Positions 42,865 to 52,440 of a DNA stretch of 64,000 nucleotides are shown here, in pieces. The position numbers and the translations under genes are program-made. Position 1 is the first letter of the stretch; each line of letters opens with the position of its first letter. Source of the DNA: an uncultured Alistipes sp. (lineage in GTDB: Bacteria; Bacteroidota; Bacteroidia; Bacteroidales; Rikenellaceae). Below the pieces are notes generated by a model. That model worked only from the letters and a program-made list of their open reading frames with translations, was not told the origin of the DNA and did no database searches. Location of the stretch: contig URBK01000015.1 of the NCBI GenBank assembly GCA_900546065.1, positions 6,024-70,023 on the forward strand, given 5' to 3'.

Positions 42865-43818
42865 ATGAAAATTATCGGAACGGGCAGGGCCAACCCTGCC
42901 AAGATCGTTACCAACGCAATGCTCGAAGAATTTCTCGACACGAGCGACGAATGGATCAGAGAGCGCACGGGCATGACCGAGCGCCACGTCATCTCAAATG
43001 AAAAACTCGAAGATCTGGCAGCCGAGGCCGCACGCAAAGCCATCGAGGACGCCGGAATCACCCCTGAAGACATAGATTACATAATCTGCTCGAATGTCGT
43101 CAACGAATACATCACTCCCGGTCTGAGCTGCATCATTCAGGGCGCCATCGGAGCCAAGTGTGCATGTGTCGACGTGAATGCCGCCTGCTCGGGATTCATC
43201 TACGCTCTCGACATGGCCGACGACCGCATCAAGAGCGGAAAGGCCAAGACCATACTGGTAGTCGCTGCGGAGGAGCCCACGCGCATGGTCGACTGGAAGG
43301 ACCGCAGCATCTGCGTGCTGTTCGGCGACGGTGCCGGCGCTGCCGTTGTAACCGAGGGCGACGCACTGATCTGCTCGCGTCTTACTACCGTAAGCAAGAC
43401 CGAGTGTCTGCACTACGTACGCACGCTCGAGCCCACACCTTATATTACCAAGCAGGAGGAGTCGAAGCCCATGTTCATGAACGGCCGTGAGGTCTTCAAG
43501 ACGGCCGTACTCTCGTCGTCGCGCGACATCCGCACGCTGCTTGACAAGGCGGGTCTCCAGCCCGGGGATATCAAGTATTACATACTCCATCAGGCCAATA
43601 TGCGCATCATCGAGTCTATCTGCGGACAGCTCAAGCTCGACATGTCGCACTTCCCCACCAACGTGGCACACTACGGCAACACCTCGTCGGCAAGTGTCGC
43701 GATACTGCTCGACGAACTCAACCGCGACGGCAAGCTCCACAAGGGCGACAAGCTGCTGCTCAGCGCCTTCGGCGCAGGATTCACTACGGGCGCATGTATT
43801 ATCGAATGGACAAAATAA
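42865..43818 (+). CDS. fabH: 3-oxoacyl-ACP synthase III
   Basis: The 317-residue condensing enzyme starts fatty acid synthesis by joining an acyl-CoA primer with malonyl-ACP. The triad is complete: Cys108 in VNAACSGFIYAL, His242 in YYILHQANMRIIE, Asn272 in AHYGNTSSAS. First gene of a fabH-fabF-fabG run; fabF starts 12 bases after its stop. Bacteroidota FabH usually accepts branched primers, which would suit iso-fatty acid lipids. Confidence 0.95.
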   Translation: MKIIGTGRANPAKIVTNAMLEEFLDTSDEWIRERTGMTERHVISNEKLEDLAAEAARKAIEDAGITPEDIDYIICSNVVNEYITPGLSCIIQGAIGAKCACVDVNAACSGFIYALDMADDRIKSGKAKTILVVAAEEPTRMVDWKDRSICVLFGDGAGAAVVTEGDALICSRLTTVSKTECLHYVRTLEPTPYITKQEESKPMFMNGREVFKTAVLSSSRDIRTLLDKAGLQPGDIKYYILHQANMRIIESICGQLKLDMSHFPTNVAHYGNTSSASVAILLDELNRDGKLHKGDKLLLSAFGAGFTTGACIIEWTK

Positions 43819-43829
43819 AACCAACAGGC

Positions 43830-45083
43830 ATGGAAAACAATAACAGAAGAGTAGTCATCACCGGTTTGGGCGTAATCTCGCCCGTCGGCAACAACATAGC
43901 CGACTTCTGGAACAATCTGACGGCAGGATACTGCGGTATAGATTTCATCAAGGGTTTCGACGAGTATGATCTGCCCGTCAAGGTCGCAGGTCAGGTCAAG
44001 GACTTCGACCCCGCAGCCAACGGTCTGGATGCGGCCAATGTACGCCGCAGCGACATCTACTGCCAGTATGCCATGGCAGCAGCCTATCAGGCCATGATGG
44101 ACAGCGGTCTGGTCAGCGGCGAGAATATCGCACCGGAGCGTCTGGGTACATATATCGGTTCGGGTATCGGCGGTCTCCAGACTTTCGTCAACGAGACCAA
44201 GAAACTCCTCGAGGAGGGTGTACACCGTATCTCTCCCCTGTTCATCCCCATGATGATCTCGAACATCGCCGCAGGTAACGTGGCCATCAAGTTCAAGGCT
44301 CAGGGCGTATGTCTTCCCGTTGTTACGGCCTGCTCGACGGGTACCCACTCTGCCGGCGAGGCCTATCGTGCCATCAAGTATGGCTATGCCGACGCCATCA
44401 TCACCGGCGGATCGGAGGCTTCGGTACACCCGCTGGCCATCGGCGGCTTCGCAAACAGCAAGGCTCTGTCGCGTTCGGAGGATCCGAAGAAGGCTTCGAT
44501 TCCCTTCAACATCCACCGCAACGGCTTCGTAATGGCCGAGGGCGCAGGTGTTCTGGTGTTCGAGTCGCTGGAGAACGCCCAGAAGCGCGGTGCCAAGATC
44601 TATGCCGAGGTATGCGGCTACGGCAATACGTGCGACGCCTACCACTACACGGCTCCCCATCCGGAGGGCATCCCCGCATCGCGTGCCATGAAGCAGGCTC
44701 TCTCGGAGGCCGGGTTCGACCCCGAGAAGGATACGCTCTACATCAATGCACACGGTACCAGCACGCCGCTTAACGACAAGACCGAGACGGCTGCCATCAA
44801 GCTCGCACTGGGCGACGAGACGGCACACAAGGCCATCATCAGCTCGACCAAGTCGATGACGGGACACATGCTCGGAGCTACGGGTGCCGTTGAGCTTATC
44901 GCCTCGACGCTGGCTCTGGTGAACGGCATCGTTCCCCCGACCATCGGTCTTACGGATCCCGACCCCGAGTGCGATCTGGACTACACGCCCAACACCGCAC
45001 GCAAGGCCGATCTTACGATCGCCATGTCGAACACGCTCGGCTTCGGCGGCCACAACGCTACCGTTGCCCTGCGCAAGTGGTAA
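43830..45083 (+). CDS. fabF: 3-oxoacyl-ACP synthase II
   Basis: The 417-residue elongating condensing enzyme starts MENNNRRVVITGLGVISPVGN. Cys168 (VVTACSTGTHSAG), His308 (INAHGTSTPLND) and His346 (STKSMTGHMLGATGAVE), with Lys341, form the active site. The open frame extends 12 codons upstream into fabH, but ATG 43830 gives the standard N-terminus and short spacing. No acpP lies next to it. Confidence 0.95.
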   Translation: MENNNRRVVITGLGVISPVGNNIADFWNNLTAGYCGIDFIKGFDEYDLPVKVAGQVKDFDPAANGLDAANVRRSDIYCQYAMAAAYQAMMDSGLVSGENIAPERLGTYIGSGIGGLQTFVNETKKLLEEGVHRISPLFIPMMISNIAAGNVAIKFKAQGVCLPVVTACSTGTHSAGEAYRAIKYGYADAIITGGSEASVHPLAIGGFANSKALSRSEDPKKASIPFNIHRNGFVMAEGAGVLVFESLENAQKRGAKIYAEVCGYGNTCDAYHYTAPHPEGIPASRAMKQALSEAGFDPEKDTLYINAHGTSTPLNDKTETAAIKLALGDETAHKAIISSTKSMTGHMLGATGAVELIASTLALVNGIVPPTIGLTDPDPECDLDYTPNTARKADLTIAMSNTLGFGGHNATVALRKW

Positions 45084-45124
45084 TCGCGCAATACTGACGT
45101 AAAAACACAAAAACAGATAAGACA

Positions 45125-45871
45125 ATGAAACTTCTGGAAGGAAAGGTGGCTCTGGTAACGGGAGCCGCACGCGGCATCGGCAAGGCCATCGCTCTGCGTT
45201 TCGCCGAGCAGGGTGCCGACGTAGCGTTCACCGATCTGGTGATCAACGAGGCTGCCGAGCAGACGGTAGCCGAGTTGCAGGCCTATGGCGTCAAGGCCAA
45301 GGGATATGCATCGAATGCGGCATCGTTCGAGGAGTCGCACGCGGTAGTGAAGCAGATCATGGAGGACTTCGGCCGTATAGACATTCTGGTAAACAATGCC
45401 GGTATCACCAAGGACGGCCTCATGATGCGCATGTCGGAGGCTCAGTGGGATGCCGTCATCAACGTCAACCTCAAGTCGGCATTCAACTTCATCCATGCCG
45501 TCGTGCCTATCATGGCACGTCAGCGCGGCGGTTCGATCATCAACATGTCGTCGGTGGTCGGTGTATCGGGAAATGCCGGACAGTGCAACTACTCGGCCTC
45601 GAAGGCCGGTATGATCGGTCTCGCAAAGTCGATAGCCAAGGAGATGGGTCCGCGCGGCATCCGTGCCAACTGCATCGCCCCGGGATTCATCATCACCGAT
45701 ATGACCAACCAGCTCTCGCAGGAGGTGCGTGACGCATGGATCGCACAGATTCCGTTGCGCCGCGGCGGTACGCCCGAGGATGTGGCCAACGTGGCCCTCT
45801 TCCTCGCCAGCGACCTCTCGTCGTATGTGAGCGGTCAGGTGATCCACTGCTGCGGAGCCATGAACTGCTAA
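45125..45871 (+). CDS. fabG: 3-oxoacyl-ACP reductase
   Basis: The 248-residue short-chain dehydrogenase carries the NADPH loop VTGAARGIGKA and the catalytic set Ser142/143 (INMSSVVG), Tyr156 and Lys160 (YSASKAG). NNAGITKDGLMMRM and GPRGIRANCIAPGFI fit FabG closely. It reduces 3-oxoacyl-ACP in the elongation cycle. Last gene of the fab run; a terminator follows at 45901. Confidence 0.95.
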   Translation: MKLLEGKVALVTGAARGIGKAIALRFAEQGADVAFTDLVINEAAEQTVAELQAYGVKAKGYASNAASFEESHAVVKQIMEDFGRIDILVNNAGITKDGLMMRMSEAQWDAVINVNLKSAFNFIHAVVPIMARQRGGSIINMSSVVGVSGNAGQCNYSASKAGMIGLAKSIAKEMGPRGIRANCIAPGFIITDMTNQLSQEVRDAWIAQIPLRRGGTPEDVANVALFLASDLSSYVSGQVIHCCGAMNC

Positions 45872-45900
45872 AGGCATCGGCTTGCATAACAAACACACGG

Positions 45901-45929
45901 AAAAGGTCGGCATGAAGCCGGCCTTTTTT
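45901..45929 (+). terminator. Terminator after fabG
   Basis: AAAAGGTCGGC (45901-45911) pairs with GCCGGCCTTTT (45917-45927) and runs into six Ts. Confidence 0.8.
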
Positions 45930-46014
45930 GCGTTCGGTGCTGTTGCGCGTCTCGCAAAAAATAGCTAATTTAGCCCACTGAACAAACGTTGTAACAATCA
46001 AACATTATCATACG

Positions 46015-46719
46015 ATGAATCAGAGAGATGTAATTATCGCCTGCGACTTCAGCAGCGCCGCCGCGACGTTCGATTTCCTCGACCGCTTCACCGGTCGCAA
46101 ACCTTTCGTCAAGATCGGAATGGAGTTATATTATGCCGAGGGGCCCTCTATCGTGCGCGAGATCAAGGCGCGCGGCCACAAGATCTTCCTCGACCTGAAA
46201 CTCCACGACATACCCAATACGGTCAAGAAGGCGATGGCGGTACTCTCACGTCTGGATGTTGACATGTGCAACCTGCACGCTGCGGGCACCATCGACATGA
46301 TGCGTGCTGCACTGGAGGGGCTCACGCGTCCCGACGGCACCCGTCCGCTGCTCATAGCCGTTACGCAGCTCACATCGACGAGCGAGGAGCGCATGCGCCG
46401 CGAGCTGCTCATCGACGCCTCGATCAACGATACCATCGTCCACTACGCCCAGAATGCCAAACAGGCAGGTCTCGACGGCGTGGTATGCTCTCCGCTGGAG
46501 GCAGGCATGGTAAAGGATGCATGCGGCAAGGATTTCATCACCGTAACGCCGGGCGTACGTTTTGCCGACGGCGAAGTAGGAGATCAGGTACGTGTGACCA
46601 CACCGGCGCGCGCCCGTGAGATCGGAACGGACTACATCGTGGTCGGACGCCCCATAACCCAAGCCGCAGATCCCGTTGCCGCATACGAGCGTTGCGTCAG
46701 GGAGTTCATCGGCGAATAA
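46015..46719 (+). CDS. pyrF: Orotidine 5'-phosphate decarboxylase
   Basis: The 234-residue enzyme decarboxylates OMP to UMP. It has the group I pattern: [20 protein letters not shown], the catalytic KxxDxKxxDIPNT segment ([18 protein letters not shown]), VTPGVR and [10 protein letters not shown]. It heads the + strand pyrimidine run, 30 bases before the glutaredoxin-like gene. Confidence 0.96.
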   Translation: MNQRDVIIACDFSSAAATFDFLDRFTGRKPFVKIGMELYYAEGPSIVREIKARGHKIFLDLKLHDIPNTVKKAMAVLSRLDVDMCNLHAAGTIDMMRAALEGLTRPDGTRPLLIAVTQLTSTSEERMRRELLIDASINDTIVHYAQNAKQAGLDGVVCSPLEAGMVKDACGKDFITVTPGVRFADGEVGDQVRVTTPARAREIGTDYIVVGRPITQAADPVAAYERCVREFIGE

Positions 46720-46749
46720 AAACACGTAACTTAAAATACACACGCCGGT

Positions 46750-47010
46750 ATGAAACCGATTAAGTTGTTCTATTTGAAAAGCTGCCCCTTCTGCAAGAAG
46801 GCGCTCTCATATATCGACTCTCTCAAGGCCGAGCATCCCGAGTTTGCGGCCATACCTATCGAGATGATCGAGGAGTCGGAGCAGCCAGCTCTGGCCGACA
46901 AGTTCGACTATTACTATGTGCCGACCTTCTATGTCGGAGACGAGAAGGTACACGAGGGCGGCATCTACCCCGAAGAGGTCGAGGCCGTACTGCGCAAGGC
47001 GCTCGAATAG
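46750..47010 (+). CDS. Glutaredoxin-like thiol-disulfide protein
   Basis: The 86-residue thioredoxin-fold protein has the redox motif CPFC (Cys12, Cys15) right after the first strand (KLFYLKSCPFCKKALSYIDSL), the cis-proline segment VPTFYVGDEKVHEGGIYPEE, and little else. It is cytoplasmic. It is placed between pyrF and pyrE on the same strand with short gaps, so it is likely co-transcribed with UMP synthesis genes; its partner is unknown. Confidence 0.85.
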   Translation: MKPIKLFYLKSCPFCKKALSYIDSLKAEHPEFAAIPIEMIEESEQPALADKFDYYYVPTFYVGDEKVHEGGIYPEEVEAVLRKALE

Positions 47011-47094
47011 TCTGCGGACGGAAAATCACTCTGTAACGGGAATACAGCGTACAAAACGAAACGAATACTGATACACAAAACGAATACTTATTTT

Positions 47095-47727
47095 ATGGAA
47101 AAGACCATTGCCAAAGACCTGCTCTCGATAGGGGCCGTATTTCTGCGTCCCGAGCAGCCGTTCACGTGGGCCAGCGGTATCAAAAGCCCCATATATTGCG
47201 ACAACCGTCTGACGCTCACGGCGCCGCGCGTACGCGATGCCGTCGAGAAGGGGCTTGCCGAGTTGGTAAAGCGCTACTATCCGCAATGTGAGGTGCTGAT
47301 GGGTACGAGCACCGCAGGCATAGCCCATGCCGCCATCACCGCCACGATACTCGATCTGCCCATGGGATACGTACGCAGCGGAGCGAAGGATCATGGTCGC
47401 GCCAACCAGATCGAGGGTCGCCTCGAGAAGGGCGAGAAGGTAGTCGTTGTCGAGGATCTAATCTCGACGGCCGGCAGCTGTGTAGAGGTAGTCAACGTAT
47501 TGCGTGAGGCCGGAGCCGAGGTGTTGGGCATAGTCAGCATATTCACCTACGGCATGAAGAAGGGGCTCGACCGTCTGGCCGAGGCTCACGTCGAGAACCA
47601 CTCGCTATCGAATCTCGACGCTCTGGTCGAGGTTGCGGCCGAGGAGGGTTACATCAAGCCCGAGGCGTGCAAGCGTATACTCGCATTCCGTGATAATCCG
47701 TCGGATGAAAGTTGGATCAACAAATAA
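47095..47727 (+). CDS. pyrE: Orotate phosphoribosyltransferase
   Basis: The 210-residue enzyme adds PRPP-derived ribose phosphate to orotate. The N-terminal substrate segment [17 protein letters not shown] and the PRPP loop [18 protein letters not shown] are clear. It is 12 bases before pyrB and shares the run with pyrF, so three UMP steps are grouped. Confidence 0.95.
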   Translation: MEKTIAKDLLSIGAVFLRPEQPFTWASGIKSPIYCDNRLTLTAPRVRDAVEKGLAELVKRYYPQCEVLMGTSTAGIAHAAITATILDLPMGYVRSGAKDHGRANQIEGRLEKGEKVVVVEDLISTAGSCVEVVNVLREAGAEVLGIVSIFTYGMKKGLDRLAEAHVENHSLSNLDALVEVAAEEGYIKPEACKRILAFRDNPSDESWINK

Positions 47728-47739
47728 TATCGCCATATC

Positions 47740-48825
47740 ATGAGACACCTGATAGATACTACGGACATATCGGTCGCCGAAGTCGACCAGATACTCGAAA
47801 CGGCACTCGACATCATCGCCAACCGCAAGAAATACAGCGAGGCATGCAAGGGCAAGAAGCTCGCCACGTTATTCTACGAGCCGAGTACGCGTACGCGCCT
47901 TAGTTTCACGTCGGCCATGATGGAGCTGGGCGGCAACGTACTCGGATTCTCGGATGCGGCCTCGTCGTCGGTAAGCAAGGGAGAGACCGTTGCCGACACG
48001 GTGCGTGTCATCGGATGCTTCGCCGATATCATCGCCATGCGCCACAGCAAGGAGGGTGCGCCGCTCGTAGCGTCGCACTACGCCAATGTGCCCATCATCA
48101 ACGCCGGCGACGGCAGCCACGCCCACCCCACGCAGACGCTCACCGACCTGCTCACGATACGCCGCGAGAAGGGACGTCTGAATAATCTTACGATCGGTTT
48201 CTGCGGTGACCTGAAGTTCGGCCGTACGGTACACTCGTTGATCAAGGCCCTGTCACGCTATACCGGCATCAACGTCATACTGATCGCCCCCGAAGAGCTC
48301 CGCCTGCCGTCATACATCCGCCGCGAGGTGTGCGACAAGAACCACGTACCGACACGCGAGGTCGAAACGATGGAGGAGGTCATGAGCGAACTCGACATAC
48401 TCTACATGACACGTGTACAGAAGGAGCGTTTCCTCGACGAGGAGGAGTTCGAGCGACTGAAGGACAGCTTCATACTCAACCCCGAACGTCTGCGCACCGC
48501 CAAGAAGGATATGATAATCCTCCACCCGCTGCCGCGTGTGAACGAGATCACGCGTGCCGTCGACAACGATCCCCGTGCCGCCTACTTCCGTCAGGTGGAG
48601 AACGGCAAGTTCGTACGTATGGCACTCATATATACGTTGCTCAAGTGGGCCGAAGAGGAGCGTCCCACCACGCCCACGCCGCGTCTGGACGCCTCGCTCG
48701 TAAACAACGACCTGCGCTGCTCGAACCGTCAGTGCATTTCGAACAGCGAGGATGTGGATCACCTCTTCCGCAAAACCGAGGACGGCGATCTGCGCTGCGT
48801 ATATTGCGAGGCTCGTGTAAAGTAA
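47740..48825 (+). CDS. pyrB: Aspartate carbamoyltransferase with a C-terminal PyrI-type zinc domain
   Basis: The 361-residue protein has a full catalytic chain: carbamoyl-phosphate site [31 protein letters not shown] and [10 protein letters not shown]. After about residue 310 a linker ([15 protein letters not shown]) leads to a four-cysteine module, Cys327-x4-Cys332-x20-Cys353-x2-Cys356, with CISNSEDV and CVYCEARVK. This matches the zinc domain of the regulatory chain PyrI, which in E. coli bridges catalytic and regulatory subunits. The nucleotide-binding PyrI domain is missing and no separate pyrI is nearby. Fused PyrB-PyrI chains are known, for example in Thermotoga. Confidence 0.93.
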   Translation: MRHLIDTTDISVAEVDQILETALDIIANRKKYSEACKGKKLATLFYEPSTRTRLSFTSAMMELGGNVLGFSDAASSSVSKGETVADTVRVIGCFADIIAMRHSKEGAPLVASHYANVPIINAGDGSHAHPTQTLTDLLTIRREKGRLNNLTIGFCGDLKFGRTVHSLIKALSRYTGINVILIAPEELRLPSYIRREVCDKNHVPTREVETMEEVMSELDILYMTRVQKERFLDEEEFERLKDSFILNPERLRTAKKDMIILHPLPRVNEITRAVDNDPRAAYFRQVENGKFVRMALIYTLLKWAEEERPTTPTPRLDASLVNNDLRCSNRQCISNSEDVDHLFRKTEDGDLRCVYCEARVK

Positions 48826-48837
48826 ACCCCAAGCCGT

Positions 48838-50034
48838 ATGGTAAAGATAGGAACCCCGTTTACGCCTTCGGGTAAAAAGGCCTTGTTATGCGGGGCGGGA
48901 GAGTTGGGCAAAGAGGTAGCCATCGAACTGCAACGCTACGGCGTTGAGATCGTCGCACTCGACAAATATCCCAATGCCCCCGCCATGCAGGTGGCACACC
49001 GCTCGTACGTTCTGCCCATGACCGACGGAGAACGTCTGCGTCAGGTTATCGAGGCGGAGAAGCCCGACTACATCATCCCCGAGATCGAGGCCATAGCCAC
49101 CCCCACGCTCGTCGAGTTGGAAAAGGAGGGCTATAATGTCATACCCACGGCACGCGCCGCACTGCTTACAATGAACCGTCAGGGCATACGTACGCTTGCT
49201 GCCGAGCAGTTGGGGCTGCCAACATCACCCTACCGTTTCGCTGCAACACGCGAGGAGTTCGAAGAGGCGTTACGTCAGATAGGCGTTCCGTGCGTTGTCA
49301 AACCCATCATGAGTTCGTCGGGACACGGTCAGAGTGTCGTGCGCTCGATGGATGAGGCTGACAAGGCTTGGAAATATGCTCAGGAGGGAGGCCGCGCAGG
49401 CGGCGGCAGCGTCATAGTCGAAGGCTTCGTCAAGTTCGACTATGAAATAACGCTGCTCACGGTACGCCACAGCGGCGGCACCTCGTTCCTTGAACCCATA
49501 GGACACCATCAGGTCGACGGCGACTACCGCGAGTCGTGGCAGCCTCAGCCCATGAGCGAGGCCACCTTGGCTCAGGCCCGCGACATCGCACGCAAGATAA
49601 CTGACGCACTGGGCGGCTACGGTATATTCGGTGTGGAGCTGTTCGTGGCGGGAGACAAGGTTCTCTTCAGCGAGGTATCGCCGCGCCCGCACGATACGGG
49701 TATGGTGACGATGATATCGCAGGATCTGTCGGAGTTTGCGCTCCACGCCCGCGCCATCCTCGGCCTGCCCATACCGTCGATACGCTTCTACGGCCCGAGT
49801 GCCTCGAAAGCCATCGTCGTCGAGGGTGACAGCGACGAGGTGGTCATGGGCAACCTCGACGCCGTACTCTCCGAGCCGGACGTACAGATACGCCTCTTCG
49901 GCAAGCCAGAAGTAAAGGGTCACCGACGTATGGGCGTAATACTCGCCCGTGCGGAGAGTGTGGAGGCGGCATTGGCCAAGGCCGAGAGAGCCTATTCGAA
50001 ACTCGAAATAGAGGTAAAGCCGCGACGCAAATGA
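48838..50034 (+). CDS. purT: Formate-dependent phosphoribosylglycinamide formyltransferase
   Basis: The 398-residue ATP-grasp enzyme makes formyl-GAR from GAR, formate and ATP. It starts [53 protein letters not shown], with [15 protein letters not shown] and the metal site [29 protein letters not shown]. It is the folate-independent alternative to PurN, which is also encoded at 56184-56753. It starts 12 bases after pyrB and overlaps the GNAT gene by 4 bases. Confidence 0.96.
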   Translation: MVKIGTPFTPSGKKALLCGAGELGKEVAIELQRYGVEIVALDKYPNAPAMQVAHRSYVLPMTDGERLRQVIEAEKPDYIIPEIEAIATPTLVELEKEGYNVIPTARAALLTMNRQGIRTLAAEQLGLPTSPYRFAATREEFEEALRQIGVPCVVKPIMSSSGHGQSVVRSMDEADKAWKYAQEGGRAGGGSVIVEGFVKFDYEITLLTVRHSGGTSFLEPIGHHQVDGDYRESWQPQPMSEATLAQARDIARKITDALGGYGIFGVELFVAGDKVLFSEVSPRPHDTGMVTMISQDLSEFALHARAILGLPIPSIRFYGPSASKAIVVEGDSDEVVMGNLDAVLSEPDVQIRLFGKPEVKGHRRMGVILARAESVEAALAKAERAYSKLEIEVKPRRK

Positions 50035-50603
50035 CAGCAAAACCCGAAATAATCCTTCGCCGCGCCACCATTGACGACTCCGAGGCCATAGCCCGTGCCG
50101 TAACGATGGCCTTTGGCGAGGATATGACACGACGCCTGTGCGGCGACCGCGGCGTGGAGATCTTCGAGCGCATAGTACGCATGGACAACACGCAATACAG
50201 CTACCGCAACACAATCGTATGTACTGTGAACGGAGTGGTTGCGGGTGCAATATGCGGTTATGACGGTGCGCGCCTGCACGAGTTGCGGCAACCGGCACTC
50301 GACATTCTGCGCGAGGAGTGCGGCACCGTTATCCAAGTTACGGACGAGACGGGCCCGGGAGAGTTCTATCTCGACTCTATCGGTGTCATGCCCGAGATGC
50401 GCGGCCACGGCATCGGCGCACGGCTTCTGGAGCGCATGCGTGACGAAGCCTTCGATGCGGGATACCGACGTGTCGGTCTGCTCGTAGACCTCATCAACCC
50501 CAAGGCTGAACGGCTCTATGAACGGTTGGGATTCCGCCGCGTAGGCGAAGTCTCATTCTTAGGCCACAAGATGCACCACATGCAGTGCATAAGGCCCGAG
50601 TAA
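50031..50603 (+). CDS. GNAT family N-acetyltransferase
   Basis: The 190-residue protein contains the GNAT core: [73 protein letters not shown]. The pyrophosphate loop is RGHGIG. The first half is longer than a minimal GNAT. It overlaps purT by 4 bases, so it is translationally coupled. The acceptor is unknown. A terminator follows. Confidence 0.88.
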   Translation: MTAKPEIILRRATIDDSEAIARAVTMAFGEDMTRRLCGDRGVEIFERIVRMDNTQYSYRNTIVCTVNGVVAGAICGYDGARLHELRQPALDILREECGTVIQVTDETGPGEFYLDSIGVMPEMRGHGIGARLLERMRDEAFDAGYRRVGLLVDLINPKAERLYERLGFRRVGEVSFLGHKMHHMQCIRPE

Positions 50604-50628
50604 TACGGTCTCAACAAACTAAACCGAT

Positions 50629-50671
50629 AAACGGAAGATCTTATGAAATATATGGTCTTCCGTTTGTTTTT
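50629..50671 (+). terminator. Terminator after the pyr/purT run
   Basis: AAACGGAAGATC (50629-50640) pairs with GGTCTTCCGTTT (50654-50665), followed by GTTTTTG. Confidence 0.8.
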
Positions 50672-50775
50672 GGTGATGCGACTATCATACGCGCGGCCGA
50701 CATGAAAATAATTGTTATCTTTACACATATCGGGCAAAGCATTTGCACGACACGATACAACAAACACTTCATACG

Positions 50776-51720
50776 ATGCATACGATACTCGGAGCAAACG
50801 GACAGATAGCCACAGAAATAGCACGCGAACTGCACCGCCGCGACATCAGCGACATACGCCTCGTGAGCCGCACACCGCACCGCGTCGCCCCCACAGACAC
50901 CGTCGTGGCGGCCGACCTCACACACGCCGACATGACCGACAAAGCTGTCAATGGCAGCCATACGGTATATTTTGCGGCAGGATTGCCCCTTGACACGGCG
51001 CTGTGGGAAGCGTCATTTCCCGTGATGATGCGCAACGTAATTGCGGCATGCGAACGGCATGACGCCCGACTGGTATTTTTCGACAACACCTACATGTACC
51101 CGCAGGACGGTACGCCCCTGACAGAGACGACACCCTTCCGTCCCGTCGGGCCCAAAGGCGCCGTACGCGCGCGTATGGCGGAGATGCTCTTGGAGGAGAT
51201 CGCTCACGGCCGCATCGAGGCGATGATATGCCGCTCGGCCGAATTTTACGGGCCCGAGAATACGCAGAGCATAACCAACTCTCTCATTTTCCGCCGCATG
51301 GAGCAACACTGCGAGGCCTCGGTATATCTCAGCGACTCGACACTGCGTACGCTTATGTGGACACCCGATGCGGGCCGCGCCGTCGTGACGCTCGCCACGG
51401 CGGATGACGCATACGGCACAACATGGCATCTGCCTTGCGACGACAGCCGCCCGACATACCGAGAGTTTATCGTGGCGGCGGAGCAGGCGGCCGACACTTC
51501 GATACCCTACCGCATACTTTCTATGCGGGAGTTGGAACGGATGATGGAGGTCAACCCGCGCGTGCGGGAGATCGAGGAGCTTCTGCCTCGATACGGCACC
51601 GACTGTATATTTGATTCTTCGAAGTTCAAACAGCGTTTTCCCGACTTCCGCGTCACGACTTACGTAGATGGCATACGTAAGATAATCGACGAAATGACAA
51701 CACATAAACAACCCGCGTAA
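50776..51720 (+). CDS. NAD(P)-binding epimerase/dehydratase-like protein
   Basis: The 314-residue extended SDR-like protein begins MHTILGANGQIATEIARELHRR with the Rossmann GxxGxxA/G loop. Later parts include VVAADLTHADMTDKAVNGSHTVYFAAG, LVFFDNTYMYP and ICRSAEFYGPENTQS. The catalytic YxxxK of SDRs is not evident, as in the atypical NAD-dependent epimerase group. Substrate unknown. ATG 50776 is chosen as it starts directly before the first strand; a TATCTTTA element lies about 50 bases upstream. Confidence 0.8.
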   Translation: MHTILGANGQIATEIARELHRRDISDIRLVSRTPHRVAPTDTVVAADLTHADMTDKAVNGSHTVYFAAGLPLDTALWEASFPVMMRNVIAACERHDARLVFFDNTYMYPQDGTPLTETTPFRPVGPKGAVRARMAEMLLEEIAHGRIEAMICRSAEFYGPENTQSITNSLIFRRMEQHCEASVYLSDSTLRTLMWTPDAGRAVVTLATADDAYGTTWHLPCDDSRPTYREFIVAAEQAADTSIPYRILSMRELERMMEVNPRVREIEELLPRYGTDCIFDSSKFKQRFPDFRVTTYVDGIRKIIDEMTTHKQPA

Positions 51721-51731
51721 TAAATCGATAT

Positions 51732-52358
51732 ATGAAGAAGACCGTCACAACACTGCTTGCCGTACTCTTCGCAACGGTACTCGCGGCACAGGATATAGAT
51801 CTTCCGGCGCCGCACCGCACGGGAGGGATGCCTCTGATGGAGGCACTCGCCAACCGACACTCGTCACGCGACTTCGACAGCCGCGAGCTGCCGAAGCAGA
51901 CGCTATCCGACCTGTTATGGGCGGCATGGGGATATAACCGTGCGGACAAACGCACCGCCCCCTCGTCGCGCGACAAGCAGGAGATAGAGTTATATGTGGC
52001 CATGAAAGATGGACTCTACCGCTACGACGCCGCCGGGCATCGTCTGTGCCTTGTCTCGGAAAAGGATCTGCGACCGCTTACGGGCACGCAACCCTTCGTA
52101 GCCGACGCGCCGATAAACATAATATACGTATGCCGCAAACAGCTCATCACGGGCAAGACACCCGACGAACTCATCGCCGCCACATACGCCAATACGGGAT
52201 TCATTGCACAGAACGTCTATCTCTTCTGTGCCTCCGAATCGCTCGCGACAGTCGTAAGGGCCATGGTCGACCGCGACAAGCTTGCCGCAGCGATGGCGTT
52301 GCCCGACAACAGCATGATAACATTGGTACAGACGGTCGGATACCCTGCGGCCAAATAA
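51732..52358 (+). CDS. Exported nitroreductase family protein (SagB-like)
   Basis: The 208-residue protein has a signal peptide (MKKTVTTLLAVLFATVLAAQ). It shows the FMN-binding nitroreductase pattern: LMEALANRHSSRDFDSRELPKQTLSDLLWAAWGYNR, then ERAPSSRD-type TAPSSRDKQEIELYVAM, and ANTGFIAQNVYLFCASESLATVVRAMVD. Export of a flavoprotein of this family is typical of Bacteroidales. Substrate unknown. It starts 11 bases after the epimerase-like gene. Confidence 0.87.
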   Translation: MKKTVTTLLAVLFATVLAAQDIDLPAPHRTGGMPLMEALANRHSSRDFDSRELPKQTLSDLLWAAWGYNRADKRTAPSSRDKQEIELYVAMKDGLYRYDAAGHRLCLVSEKDLRPLTGTQPFVADAPINIIYVCRKQLITGKTPDELIAATYANTGFIAQNVYLFCASESLATVVRAMVDRDKLAAAMALPDNSMITLVQTVGYPAAK

Positions 52359-52382
52359 CCGCATCAATACCCCTAAACGAAA

Positions 52383-52416
52383 AAAGACGGATGACTTTCG
52401 CCATCCGTCTTTACTT
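52383..52416. terminator. Bidirectional terminator between nitroreductase and folD
   Basis: AAAGACGGATG (52383-52393) pairs with CATCCGTCTTT (52402-52412) between convergent genes; A-rich and T-rich flanks lie on both sides. Confidence 0.8.
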
Positions 52417-52440
52417 TGTCTATACGACCGCAATATACTA

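Noticed and set aside
43671..45170. Minus-strand frame of 499 codons opposite fabF
   Set aside because: Antisense shadow of a gene with complete catalytic residues.
52383..52416. Short inverted repeats as mobile-element ends or CRISPR repeats
   Set aside because: All inverted repeats of this kind lie just after stop codons with T runs and differ in sequence, so they are terminators; no spaced direct-repeat array is present.
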